Shown piece after piece: positions 24,801 to 36,448 of a stretch of 64,000 nucleotides of DNA (positions are counted from its first letter, which is position 1; each line of letters opens with the position of its first letter). Source of the DNA: Chaetorhynchus papuensis (taxonomy: Eukaryota; Chordata; Aves; Passeriformes; Rhipiduridae). The translations under genes were made by a program, and so were the position numbers. The DNA lies in the NCBI GenBank assembly GCA_013396525.1, contig VWYX01001302.1, positions 124,001-188,000 on the forward strand. Reading direction: 5' to 3'. The notes under the pieces are model-generated. The model searched no databases. It was not told the DNA's origin and was given only the letters and a program-made list of their open reading frames with translations.

Positions 24801-27800
24801 TTGTGATAAAAGCAATATAAAAATATTGCTGGAGTCTTAGCTGGATGATTTAATGCATTTAGTGAGCCGAGGGATGAGACAAACATTTGCAAAGAAGCAG
24901 AGAGATAAACAGGATTTGATATGCACAGTGTACTTCTGTCCTCTTCATATTGTACTAGAGGAATTTGAATTTTCTGTTAAATATGTCTTCTCTGCTGACT
25001 AGAGTGAGATCTAGTTCAAGTGGAGGACAGAATTAGTTATTTTCTTTATTTGTATCTGTAAAAAACAGTAAAGATGAGCTGAATTAAATAAGCTTTACCT
25101 AGTATGTAGAATTTTTTTTGTAGATTTTGAGTTTCAGAGGAATGACAGACTATACACTGCTGCTAATCTGGCTGCTAGTGCCAGCATCTGTCCATACTTA
25201 TGGCACATACTTTTACTCTTTTACATTCATTAAATTTATGTGAGTATAAGAGGAAGGTAAGGACCTTTTTTCAGGCTTACCATCTGAAAACTTACAATCT
25301 TACTCACTTTGTATGAGCTGAAGATAAATACTAGGAAATAGTAATCAAAACAACTTTACTGTAGTTCTGCTGCTGAAATAAAATATTAATGTGTTGGTCT
25401 TCCTTAAAGTGAAGTTCTGAATGTCTAATTGCAGTTTGCATGCTTTGGATCGTTAAGAAGTTAAGGAACATTTAGCTATTGTGAACTTAATTTATTCTGT
25501 AAAGGTTCTTTATTAATCATTCATAAAACCAAATTTAAAACTAGGGTAAAGTGTGTGCAGCTCACGATCTTTATTACATAAGTCCTCATAAATATGGTAT
25601 GTACAGCCAGATCCCTTTGATTTGAATGTGGATGTCTGTGTAACAGAATACTTAGAAAGTGACTTATTCAGAGGTTAAGGCTTTTTTTATGAATTCCTCT
25701 CTCCATTGACATTAGAATTTTATTACTATTCCTGAAACAAAATTAAATGAAATAAGAGCAGCTTGGTTTGGTTGAAGCTCTGTGCTAAGCACTGCAGTTT
25801 GTTTTGTTCAAGCCTAAATACACTCTGGGGTACAATCAAGGCAGTAAATGCTCTTGAGACTGCTTCAGATTTAATTCCAAATAAGAATAAAATGCAAATT
25901 ACAAAATTAATTTTTCACACATATCCCAAATGCATCCTTCATCTCCCTCCACTTTGCCCAATCAAAAGTCTTTATGAATCCCAAAATGCAAAAAAACTCA
26001 TAGTCTGTGACTTCATTCTCTTATTTTTCGTTTTCATATTTTACTTGACCAAGTGACATCGCATCTCTCTAGCCCATGGATAGATAGCAGATCCATAGGC
26101 AGATAACCACCCAGGCTGCACCCTCGGTGTGCTGACCAGTGAACCTCTAAGACTCGTATTTATTTTGGTTAAGTGTGGTTGCTCACTTGAACTGCACAAG
26201 TATTTCCACAAATCTGCAGATGTTTCCTGAAAATCATGTAAATATGTGTGCATGTGTGTGTGTGTGTATCTGCATACATGTATACTTTTTCTTTTTTGCA
26301 ACACCAGAAAGGTTGATGATTAATATTTCCAAGCATGGTCAGAGACAATGTGGTCAGGATGGCAATACCTTAAACTTCTGGCCTCAGTAATGAACAAATA
26401 CCAAAAGTACTGTTCCCTATTATAGACAACTCTGTTTTCTAAACCATCTTTCCAGCAGATTAAAACAGTACATTTCCTTCTGGGTAGTCAGGAGTTGATC
26501 CTATGACAGCTGTTTTCCAGTTATGATCTGTGTCTCCAGATTTTGGGGAAAGTGGACTACGGTCTGGCAAAAGTAAGAGTTGTGATTTCTGAGTATTTAG
26601 TTTTACTTTTAAAAAATAACTTTCCTCATACAAATGCTATTTTTACATAAGTAATTAAAGCAAAATTTCAAATTCAGATGTTTTTAATTCCATTCAAAGA
26701 GATACTTGTGATAAGGCATTAGTTCAGGATCTGCATTTAATTTTTGTTTTCTCTGCTGGCATTGGCATTACAAGAAAATGCCTTAGCCTGGCAGGATATT
26801 CTGCTTCATTTGAAAAATCCTCTTCTTGTCTGAGAGGCTGTATTTGTTGCCTTGATCAACTGTCATCACTTGCCAAAGATTATCTTGGTGACAGATTAAG
26901 GGTTAAACAATGAAGTTATGTCACAGCATAAAGGCTGCAGTCGTATATTCCAGCATGCAAAAAAGCTGTATCAGAAACCCACACAGCTCTAATTGTAAAT
27001 CAATAAGCTTTCTAGTAATACTCAGATTAATCCACTAGAGCCAAAATTCAGGCTGTAGTTTTATAACACATGGGTAGTTGGCAATGCTAAACCTGGCATT
27101 GCCCTCTATTTCTAATTCCTTTTCAGTTTAATCTTCCATGAGGTCTCTCTGAAACTAATGCACATGAAATAAAACAGCTGTCCCAATTCACTTTCTTATC
27201 AGCACTTTTAGTCTGTCTTTTTCATCCAAGATAGTGAATTAAATATGAGATCTGATTTGACATAGAACAAGAGAAAAACACCAAGAGACTTTTCCTTTTA
27301 GAAACAATATTTTTGAGGCTGGTATTCTTTGAAATATGGATGTGCTTTAATATAAAAGTTGAGTGGCTGTTTTAGTAAGTGTAACACAAATTTCCATTTT
27401 TTTAAATGCAAAAGAGGTTAACATCTGTGTGACTGATTGAACATGACATCTTTTTCATTTTCTTTGAATGGTTCATCGTCTGTTTTTTTGGAGAGCCACT
27501 GTCCCATCTGCAGTCACTACCAGGAGTACTTGCTAAGAGTGAAAGCTTAGTCTTTCTGGAAGCTTTGTTGTGAATGAAACAGCTCTGTGTTAGATTTCAG
27601 AGAGCAGCTTCATCAGTAGTCATTACCATACCTAAGTCAAGGTGGGAAGTGTTTCATTCCCTTCCATTCATAAGTGAAATGTTTCATTCCTTTCTACACA
27701 CGGGTTTTGGGGTTTTGGTACAGTAAATAGGTTGAAAGCCCTTTCCCATGTAGTGTGTACAACTCAACGTCTGTCTCCCTCTCTGTCTATTCCTCTCCTT

Positions 27801-29004
27801 TTTCAAATAAGTAAGAGGAAAGGGAGAGGAATGTGATCCCATCAGTCCTGTGGTGTGTGTTACAGCTGTGAGGGAAGTACTCATATAAAAGGTGTATACA
27901 TGCATATAGGGTACAGTGGGCTGAATTCAAGTTGCTTCTTCACCCAACTCCATAGTTCCCTTGGGAGCCCTGCAGGGATGGATGGCTTCAGGCTGTGGGT
28001 GGGCACCCAGTGGCTGGGGACTGAGGGGTGCTCTAAAGCAGAGTGCTCCCACTGCTCTGGCCACACAGTGGCCTCTGACTGGGGCAAATCTCACCCGTTT
28101 GAATAAAGAGCACTGCTCTGTATGCAGCTGTTAGCAAACTCATGTGCCACTACTGAGGTGACGTCTCCCCTTACCTGGAGGCTCACTGAGCAGAAACTGA
28201 GGGTATTTACTGTACAACATAGGGAAACAATCGGTTGATATGCTACTGCTGTGACATTTTAAGAACACATTCAGCTGTTCTCTAAAATATTAACCAAACA
28301 TTAATAATGCGAACTGAGGATGTTTAAAATTCAAGAACAAACACAACTTTATGTTTTACCAATTAGGTTTCAATTACATTCCATTTAGTAGACAAAAAAA
28401 GGACATAAATTTTGACTTTCTGCATTTAGTAACATGATGTACATTGCTGGCTGTGTATGAAGCACTGGAAATAAGGTGGTTACATTAAATACATTTTCAC
28501 GATCGGGGAAAAGATGTTAAACCATTCCTGTTGCATCAAAAAGCTCAAGGTATATGTGGATGTTTTTGTTTGGGCACAAGCATGGTAAGCAGGAATTGCT
28601 TCAAGTTCACTTTGGTGCTGTCATTTACTTAGATGGTAGTTATGTCAGGGTGGGTTTAAATAGGTGATTTAAGGCTTACACATGCTGTTGATACTGAAAA
28701 GCCCACTTGTGTGTGTAGTCCTAGACTTTTCTGATATAAATCCAGTGCCTGCTCTTCTATCTGATAAGCAAACTGCCACACATGTACACTTGATCTCTTT
28801 TCTAAAACTGTCCATTAATCTTTGCAACAGAATGAGGATACTAAATACTTACTGTCTTGACCCCAGTAGAAGATATTTTGTTAAATACTTCAAAGATAGA
28901 AAAATTTCAGGACAGAAAAATTTAGTGACAGTTTCAGGATTGGGATATTGGAATGGTGTTCCTCTTTTTAAATTTGTTGTCTTTTCTGTTTGTTGTTTTT
29001 TTAG
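21870..29004 (+). other. SRGAP1: SRGAP1 intron 6
   Basis: 7.1 kb. No gene seen. It contains a TG dinucleotide run (26246-26268) and a pyrimidine-rich stretch at about 22890-23140. A 135-codon minus-strand open frame (24192-24599) has no recognisable family and no splice or start context that I can defend. Confidence 0.75.
26246..26268. repeat. TG dinucleotide microsatellite, imperfect
   Basis: The sequence reads TGTGCATGTGTGTGTGTGTG with short flanks, a broken TG run with about seven uninterrupted units. Confidence 0.85.
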
Positions 29005-29226
29005 TGTTGTGATCTTGGATACCACGCCAGTCTGAACAGAGCCCTAAGAACATACCTGTCTGCAGAGTATAACCTTGAAACTTCCAGGCATGAGGGATTA
29101 GACATCATTGAAAATGCAGTTGACAGCTTGGAGCCACGCAGTGACAAGCAGAGATTCATGGAAATGTACCCCACTGCTTTTTGTCCACCAATGAAATTTG
29201 AGTTCCAATCTCATATGGGTGATGAG
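29005..29226 (+). CDS. SRGAP1: SRGAP1 exon 7: end of F-BAR domain (residues ~268-341)
   Basis: 222 nt, 74 codons, phase 0 to 0. It encodes CCDLGYHASLNRALRTYLSA... to FEFQSHMGDE. It completes the F-BAR core; the FCPPMKFEFQSHMGDE stretch is a conserved srGAP signature just after it. The acceptor is TTTTTTTAG|TGT. The donor is GAG|GTCTGT, weak at +3/+4 compared with the other introns of this gene. It is fixed because exon 8 resumes with GTT TGC CAG (Val-Cys-Gln), as in the family. The frame stays open into the intron to 29393. Confidence 0.95.
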
Positions 29227-30005
29227 GTCTGTACACTGACAAGTATTCCCATAGTGACTGTTTCTGTATACCAGGATAGAGAATTTATTCCCTTTTACAA
29301 AGAGTTTGGTAAAAGCTACCCAAAAGTCAGTGCATCAGCAATACCATTCTGCAAAACTTGCAGCACTGTCTGTTTCTTCAAAGTTCTCATGTAAAAACTC
29401 TTATGTGTCATTATATTCTGTATCACTCACAATGACATTGCTATAAATTTGCTGGCCAACCTGTGCTCAGCCCAGCACCAGTGTAAGCAGTGACTTTATG
29501 TCTTTACTACCTGCATCACTCATAACAGAGTTTGTGGGTGCTATTTGAGAGCAGCTGCAGAGCCATTCTAAATAATTCATGCTGCAAGGCAGCCTTTTCC
29601 CCTTCTTCTTCCCCCATTTTATCATCTGGAGATTTCAGGCATGCTGGTTCACCTGTGCCCTGTTCTGCTACACCAAAGGCCAGTAGCAAAGCAGAATTCA
29701 AAATCACCCATGTACATCTTTTTTTCTGAAGGTTGCTCTGGGGTTTGCATTTCTGTGTGATACAAAAGCAACAAAAAGCAGAAATAGAAAAAGGTTGTGC
29801 TCTTTATTTATAAGGTGTAGTCTGTACTTCCACACCTTGTAACATGTAAATACTTTAAATTTAGATGGGCACATTTTATTGTCTGCTTTATTAAGTTTTA
29901 ATAGCTTTAGTAGGAATTCACCTAGTTTTAAGAAGAACAACCAAAGACTATTGACTGGTTTTTTAAATTACTTGCATCTTACAGCTCTTTTTGATTCTTT
30001 GTTAG
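29227..30005 (+). other. SRGAP1: SRGAP1 intron 7
   Basis: 779 nt. The first 165 nt remain open in the exon 7 frame and are then closed by a stop at 29392-29394. No repeat or RNA seen. Confidence 0.85.
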
Positions 30006-30107
30006 GTTTGCCAGGTCACTGCCCAGCAACCTGTGCAAGCAGAGCTTATGCTTAGATATCAACAACTACAGTCACGTTTGGCTACACTCAAAATTGAAAA
30101 TGAAGAG
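30006..30107 (+). CDS. SRGAP1: SRGAP1 exon 8: coiled-coil of F-BARx (residues ~342-375)
   Basis: 102 nt, 34 codons, phase 0 to 0. It encodes VCQVTAQQPVQAELMLRYQQ... to KIENEE. The LMLRYQQLQSRLATLKIENEE part is a predicted coiled coil; in the srGAP family this helix folds back on the F-BAR core as part of the extended F-BARx module. Borders are TTAG|GTT and GAG|GTAAGA. Residue 346 is Thr here; I recall Ser in human. Confidence 0.95.
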
Positions 30108-31756
30108 GTAAGATCTATGTCTGCAAGGGCTAAGCATTGAACATCATTTTCAGGAAGGTGCAGTGTTTTCTACCTTGCCAAAAGCATGTAAATGACCCTG
30201 AAGTGGCTCCAATCTGTATAAGTGGTTTTAATTTTAAAAATCAAATACTGGCAAATATGCTAAGATCTATCCTCACCTGCTTTACAGAGGTTTGGAAACT
30301 TTGTCTTTTACGTGTCCACACATTCACATTACTGAGTTCTGTGTTTTGCAGATTCTTCAGTGTAAACTTGTTAGAGCACATATTTTTAATTCTTGTGACA
30401 GAAAGCCACTGAGAGCAGTTACTGTCTTCTGTGACCACCCTCTGTCCAGTCCTCAACTTGCTACTTCTGTATTAAAAAGGAATTTGAACTGTCTTTTGTG
30501 GTAACTGACTCAAGATCTCTTATGCTCTCAGCTACAGCTATTCATAAACATGACTAATGAATGCCTGGGATGGGAACAGCTCAGCTAGCAAAATAAAATG
30601 CATATTTTTGTAAAATATGGAATAAACTGTGCTGTTCTCTTTCCCCTGCTGTGGCAGTGGAAATAAAATACACTTTTATCACAGTTAAGACAGTGTTAAA
30701 GTCCTTCAGTTTAAACGAGAATCTGTTTTTAAAAGAAAACATAGAAATAATTTAATTTATTCATGTACTTTACTGATAAGTTTCCAGGATGCCAGTTTTT
30801 CTTATTGTAGTTTGTATGTTGAATGTCTAGAACAAAGTATTAATATCCGTGAGATGTTTACAGTCATCTTAAAAAGAGAAGCAACCGCTTGCATTCAGAA
30901 AGTCTCTCAAGGTAACAAAGACAGAAGGAGAAAGATTATTTCTTTCAGTGAAGTGAAGTGCAAGGACATAGGGGGAGAAATCATGTTTGTCAAGCATGGA
31001 AGGGATATTTGCCTACATTGGAGTTGTGTGTAGAAGTGTCCATGATTTGGTTGACCGTACTAGAGACTCCATCTGAAGCAGAACTGGGAAGTAAATCACA
31101 TCCTTGTGGATCTTGCCAGTTACTTTATTGCACTCTGGAAACTGCATCGCTCACCCACAGCATCCATGCCCAGGTTTCCGCTGTGAGCAGTGGTGCTCCA
31201 TAGGTGACAGGAAGGGCTGGGAGTCTGGTGTAAATTGTTCTTTCTCGAGCCCTCTCTGTCCACTTCTGCAGTCTAAACATCGCTGTGCCCCTCATCATAG
31301 CACTGCACAGTACAGGGTCACAGATTGTTCTCTTGGAAGATCACGTTGTTCTGGCCAGATCCAGATCCCTGGATGTACATATTCAATATAACACATTGAC
31401 CACATTTAGGAGAGCTGACCCTCCAGAGTAGTGTTTCATGTCTTTTGCCTCCCATATTAGGGACCATAACCAAATCATGTCACATTTCAATTCTAATTTC
31501 AAACAAATGCTTGATTCACTACAAAGCCAACACAAGAGTACATCTGTGTTTGTGGGTTAGACCTTGGTAGAGCAGAGAACTAGACAGGAAACCTGTTACA
31601 TAGATATCTGTTATAGCACACCTAACTTTCCACATTTACTCACCAGTTTGTTTGGGGGAGTCTTCTAGGGAGTCACTGTGAGTAATGAGTTTCCTTTCTA
31701 AGCTGTTCCTGTATATATTTATGTTGCATTTGGCAAATTGTGCTTTTTAATACCAG
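30108..31756 (+). other. SRGAP1: SRGAP1 intron 8
   Basis: 1.65 kb. No gene or recognised repeat. The 30.9-31.4 kb part is richer in GC but carries no signal that I can name. Confidence 0.75.
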
Positions 31757-31954
31757 GTTAAGAAAACAACAGAGGCTACCCTGCAGACAATACAAGATAT
31801 GGTCACCATTGAAGATTATGATGTGTCAGAGTGTTTCCAGCACAGTCGTTCAACAGAGTCTGTGAAGTCAACAGTCTCTGAGACATACCTGAGTAAGCCT
31901 AGCATTGCAAAAAGAAGAGCAAACCAGCAGGAAACAGAGCAATTCTATTTCATG
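31757..31954 (+). CDS. SRGAP1: SRGAP1 exon 9: F-BARx extension (residues ~376-441)
   Basis: 198 nt, 66 codons, phase 0 to 0. It encodes VKKTTEATLQTIQDMVTIED... to NQQETEQFYFM. It finishes the coiled coil, then gives a Ser/Thr-rich segment (FQHSRSTESVKSTVSETYLS) and a basic patch (AKRRANQQ). Borders are ACCAG|GTT and ATG|GTATGT. It is followed by the unusually short intron 9. Confidence 0.96.
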
Positions 31955-32080
31955 GTATGTTGGTTGCTTCCTCTTTCATGTGATACAGATCAAACACCTG
32001 AAGTAAACATTTTCCAGAAGTTCCTGGAATTTGTCATGTATGTGTCATGCATAGTAATTGATTCATCTGCATCTCTACAG
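31955..32080 (+). other. SRGAP1: SRGAP1 intron 9: 126 nt, in frame and stop-free
   Basis: The shortest intron seen here. It has standard borders (GTATGT ... TCTCTACAG), a length divisible by three, and no stop in the SRGAP1 frame. Retention would insert 42 mostly hydrophobic residues (VCWLLPLSCD ... DSSASLQ) between residues 441 and 442. The family protein has no such insert, so splicing is the default reading. Confidence 0.85.
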
Positions 32081-32165
32081 AAATTCAGAGAATATCTGGA
32101 AGGTAGCAATCTCATCACAAAACTTCAAGCAAAACATGACTTGCTGCAGAGGACACTTGGAGAAG
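32081..32165 (+). CDS. SRGAP1: SRGAP1 exon 10: F-BARx C-terminal helix (residues ~442-470)
   Basis: 85 nt: 28 codons plus one base. It encodes KFREYLEGSNLITKLQAKHD and LLQRTLGE, then the first base of Gly470. The helical segment with LITKLQAKHDLLQRTLGEG is shared by the srGAP family. Borders are CTACAG|AAA and GAAG|GTAAAT. Confidence 0.96.
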
Positions 32166-35100
32166 GTAAATGTCACACAATAAACTGAAAAGTGTTTCCA
32201 AACTATACAGTGAACCCACTGAAATGCCAAAGATATGCAGGAAAATAATTACAAAACTTAAAGCTTAATTGTTCAGTAAGCATAGATTTGATTTTTACCA
32301 GTCACAGTTTTATCAGTGCAGTGATAAGAGTACACACAGTAAATTGATTTTACTTCTTCAACACATACTTAGTTCCACTGCACAGATGTTTAGACAAGTG
32401 ACTCTATTTGGCGACAGAACTATTGAATGAAAAATCTCATGTCTGAAAGGAGAGTGACACAGTCAATGCAGGTTGATTTAAGAGCTGTGACAAATTTACT
32501 GTTTCTACATCCTAACAATTTCGGTTGACTTGAGGTTTTTTTTAAGACTCGAGAGAGAGTGATCTTTTTAAAGCATACAGAATTATCCAGGATGCATCTT
32601 GTACAGTGGACTCACTAGTGCAGCATTTCTAACACATGGACACTAATGTCCTTCTTGCAGCCTAAGAACTCAGTGGAGCATTTATCAAAGTTAAAAGGTG
32701 AAATCCTGACCTCACTAATGTCAGTAGTGGGTTTCTTATAATCTAGTGTTATTTTTTACAAAATATTTGCATATTGTAAACTTAAATGAATGAAAACTTA
32801 ATGAATAGCACTATACCTGTTGATTATCATTATTGCACATAAAATTTTTGCATTACAAATTACAATAGCAGAGAATTATCCATTGTCCTGAACACTCTCC
32901 ACAGTTTTTAAAAGTACATCTTAAAATCTAAAGCAAGTCAGCAGAAGTAAAGATCAAATGAAGTAAAGCTGAATTAAGGCAGTAATGAATCACACACTAT
33001 GCACAGTTCCAGCCTATCCCTTACCAGTCCTCCCAACAGGCACTTCCTCATGCACCAAAGGGAAAAGGGGAATTGCAGTACAAACCTTGAGGACTAGACA
33101 CACAGAGTGGAACAGACTTGAGAAGAAGTGAGATTACACCACAAAGAGTAAAAATCCTCTCCTGGAGGTTAGAGACTCTGATTTAAAGTTTAGACTCAAG
33201 AAAGAAAACCTGTTTGCTAAAAGAATGTCTTTAAAAGATGTGTCAGTTTATTTTCTTTTTACTGCCAAGTATCTGTTGTTAATCACATCTCTTCTGGTTT
33301 TTAATACAAAAGCCCAAATGCACAAATCCCATGGAGGTGCCTAAACAGCTATTAGCACTTCAGTGGCTATAACCCAAACAAAGCCCCTGTCCAGGGAGTG
33401 ACTGAGGTTGGGGGTAGGATATAAGCAGCATTTTCTTTCAAAACTGAATTGTAGAAGATGGTAGCTGTTGTTAGACAGCTACCTACGTTATCTTCTTTCT
33501 CATGAAAGTTTTCACGTAATAGATTTTTATTTAGAATGTATATGGTGAGCAGTTTATTTGCACAAAACAGTGTGCAGCTGACTTTAGTCAAAAAAAAGAC
33601 AACATTTTTCTCCTGGAAGCTCACTCTAAATGTATTTGGAAAAATAAAGTGAAAGGGAGGGAAACAAAAGGCAGCAGAATCTGCTGCATAAACCATGTTG
33701 GAAAAAAGTAAGGAAAGAATTCTTTGAAAGGAAACCTAAAGAAAAACTTCTCAGCAGGGTGACCTAAGTGATAAATTGCCATTAGGCTCTGGGCCATTCT
33801 GCCATGCTGAGGCATGCTTGGACTATTCTGTTTGAAGAATTTCCTTCTACACAGCAGCTGTAACCCCCATGTAGTTAATCTGTGTTGCCCACAGTGGTTT
33901 TGCACATATTTGTTGTCCCATCACCGTAGCATGGCACATACAAATAGTACCCCAAACATACACATTTACATTCAAAGCTGATATTTGGAGCGAAAGCCAT
34001 CATTTTTATGGGTTAAAATGTTCAAGTACCCCCTTCAGTTGAGGCATGTCCTGCATTAAAATGCCCATGCCTGGGACAGAGGACCTGGATTCTGAAAGTT
34101 CCTTGAATGGGGAGGGTTGAAAGGATCGAATTACAGTGGAATTATGAATGTTACTGCTAATATAGAAATGAATTTGTAGGAAGTGAACTGCTCCCCTGCT
34201 CCCCTCAAACTGCCTTTTCTGGAAACTTTCAAGTCAGCAAGACTGTAGACAAATAACACGTGCTGTGTTAAATAAAGCTAGGGAGAATGGGGGGAGAAGG
34301 AGAGCATTGTATCAACTGCAAGTTTTTCTTTGGCACCCTTTCTTGCTTTTATTCAAAACTATACAGTGTAAGGATGTAGGCTGGATCGATCCAGCTTCCC
34401 ATCTGGTGTCCATGATGTTAACAGCACTTGGCTTCTATTCTGGTTCATCACCTGCCTACCACAGTCTTGCTGTTTACGGACACAGCAGATACATATTCAT
34501 GATCTGCACAGGGAAGATAGATGAAGTGCTCTGTGCTGAATCTGCATCTACAGACGTGGAAAGTAAATCAGAAACACTCAAATGAAATTGAGACTAAACA
34601 TAGGAAGCACACTGATGCTCATATTAATCCTGATACAAAGGCTCCTCTGTTGAAAGAAGAAATTAACAAAGCAAAGAGAAGTGCAAGAAAGAAAACAAGG
34701 AGTTGTAGAAGAAATTGCCCCTAAGGCCCAGACACTTTTTGCCCTAAACTGTTAAATATCAAAGATGTGTTTAAAATCCCCCAGGCACAGCATTTGTAAC
34801 ATCTTCTGTTTTACTAGCATTTATTATTGGGATTCTTAGTCTCAGTGAATTTCCCTTGGTAACTTGAGTCGGGATAAGTCCCTGGCTTATTCTTTTTCTG
34901 TTATAGGTTATTTTTCATGCTCTTCTGTGATCTCTCTTTTTCCCCTATCTAAAATAGATGCCAACAAGATTCACATGCCTTAATGTCAGAGATTTTTCCC
35001 AGAGCTGCTTCTTTGTGCCACTTTCAGAGGATCCACACTCTTCTGGTACTGCAAAATACATTTTCAGATTAAGATCTTCGGTATTATGCAGTACTTAGCG

Positions 35101-36420
35101 TGCATCTAAATACTGGCACAAAATACCGTGGTTTTCATATCACTGTTACTCATTAGTCCTGGAATCTGACAAGCTGTTTTGGTGTCACTTCCGAATTGAG
35201 ATGTGTACTAGCCCAATCACAGAGTGATTTTCAAAGTTTATATTCATAGTTCTGTTCACTGGCATAGGTGTTTAATTCTTCCCTAATACCTTACTTGAAC
35301 CTGTTAATAATGGATTTTGTTTGCACTGTGTGTCACTTAACCCCTTTGAAGGTTTTCATAGTTTTGTCAGGATTTGATACAAAAGTATTTCAGTCATCTG
35401 CACAGTGCTCTGCCTCCTTAGCTGCTGTGATCTCTCAAAATATTAATAAATGCCTTATGGATTGCATAAATGGTCCTAATGGCAAGGCTTGAGTAAATGG
35501 CTGTTATATTTTCTGCCATGATGAAAAAGACCATTTTAAGTCCACTGGCTTTCCCTTTTCTTCGCTAGTTTTTGATCAGTGAGAATATTCTGCCACTCTA
35601 TGTATGGCCGTTTAATTGCTTTAGTCACCTCCTGTGAAGAAAGTTATCAGTAGCCTTTGAAAGCCTAAGTGAATTAATTGAACTGATTCTTCTTTATCCA
35701 GTATTTTACTGACATGTTCAAAGATTTTTAATAAATTAATAGCGCACAATTTCCCTTTGGCAATGTTTGGCTCATTGGAACTTACCATACCATGATCTTT
35801 GTCCTGTTTCATTATTTTGCTTTTCATTATGATGAGTCAGGCATGCCTGACTTACTGGTGTGTTGATCTGCAAAGAAGCCTTTCTGGAATATGGTATTTG
35901 CTTCGTTGCCTGCAGTTCTCTGTGGTGTTTCTCAGTGATAGTGTTGTACTTTTTTCCTGCAATACACAGAGAAAAGAGAGTAGGGAGTCTTTCTATAACT
36001 ACTCATGTCTGGTGCTCTGTATTTTCAGCACTGAACAGGTTTAGGCACAAGGCGCAGGGGGAGATGTAATCTAATCTTGGCACAGCTCTATTTCCATACT
36101 GATTTAGCCACTGAAACACATGAGCACCAACAATAGACATTGTTTGGAATTTTACTTGAAATTACTTACAGTATCAAGTGACTCTTTATCTGTGGGCAGG
36201 CTTCTTAAAAGTTGTTCTGTAACATGGGTTGTGTTTGTATTTTAAATGGAACTGTGGAGATAGTAGATAACTACCCTGCTCTGTTTGTTGTATAGTTGTA
36301 TATCTTTTTGCTGGTAGCATGAAAGTTAGGGCTAAAAATAATTTGCTCAGTGTAATTTAGATAAAAAAATTTCAACCTAAAACCTACAAATCATTGTTTC
36401 CTGTTTATTGAACTTTCTAG
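32166..36420 (+). other. SRGAP1: SRGAP1 intron 10
   Basis: 4.3 kb, AT-rich. It contains an ancient CR1-like fragment on the minus strand (about 35560-35827). Nothing else is recognised. The acceptor is TTTCTAG at 36414-36420. Confidence 0.75.
35560..35827 (-). mobile_element. Ancient CR1-like reverse-transcriptase remnant
   Basis: The minus strand reads KGKLCAINLLKIFEHVSKIL and then DKEESVQLIHLGFQRLLI. This aligns with the CR1-type reverse-transcriptase block K-G-x-S-C-x-T-N-L-L...F-x-x-V-x-x-x-x-D-K-G...V-D-x-x-x-L-D-F-x-K-A-F-D. The catalytic Asp pair of that block is gone. The high divergence points to an old insertion, much older than the copy at 17.5 kb. The 5' and 3' limits are uncertain. 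Confidence 0.7.
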
Positions 36421-36448
36421 GTCACAGGGCTGAATACATGACAACAAG
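36421..36448 (+). CDS. SRGAP1: SRGAP1 exon 11: 28-nt microexon (residues ~470-479)
   Basis: 28 nt, phase 1 in and phase 2 out. It encodes the end of Gly470, then HRAEYMTT and the first two bases of residue 479. Borders are TTTCTAG|GTC and ACAAG|GTAAGA. The peptide GHRAEYMTT matches SRGAP1 exactly as I recall it. Residue 479 becomes Arg (AG+G) when joined to exon 12a, or Ser (AG+C) when joined to exon 12b. Confidence 0.94.

Noticed and set aside
34265..34585. 106-codon + strand open frame in intron 10
   Set aside because: No homology that I can recognise and no exon-like borders in the SRGAP1 phase.
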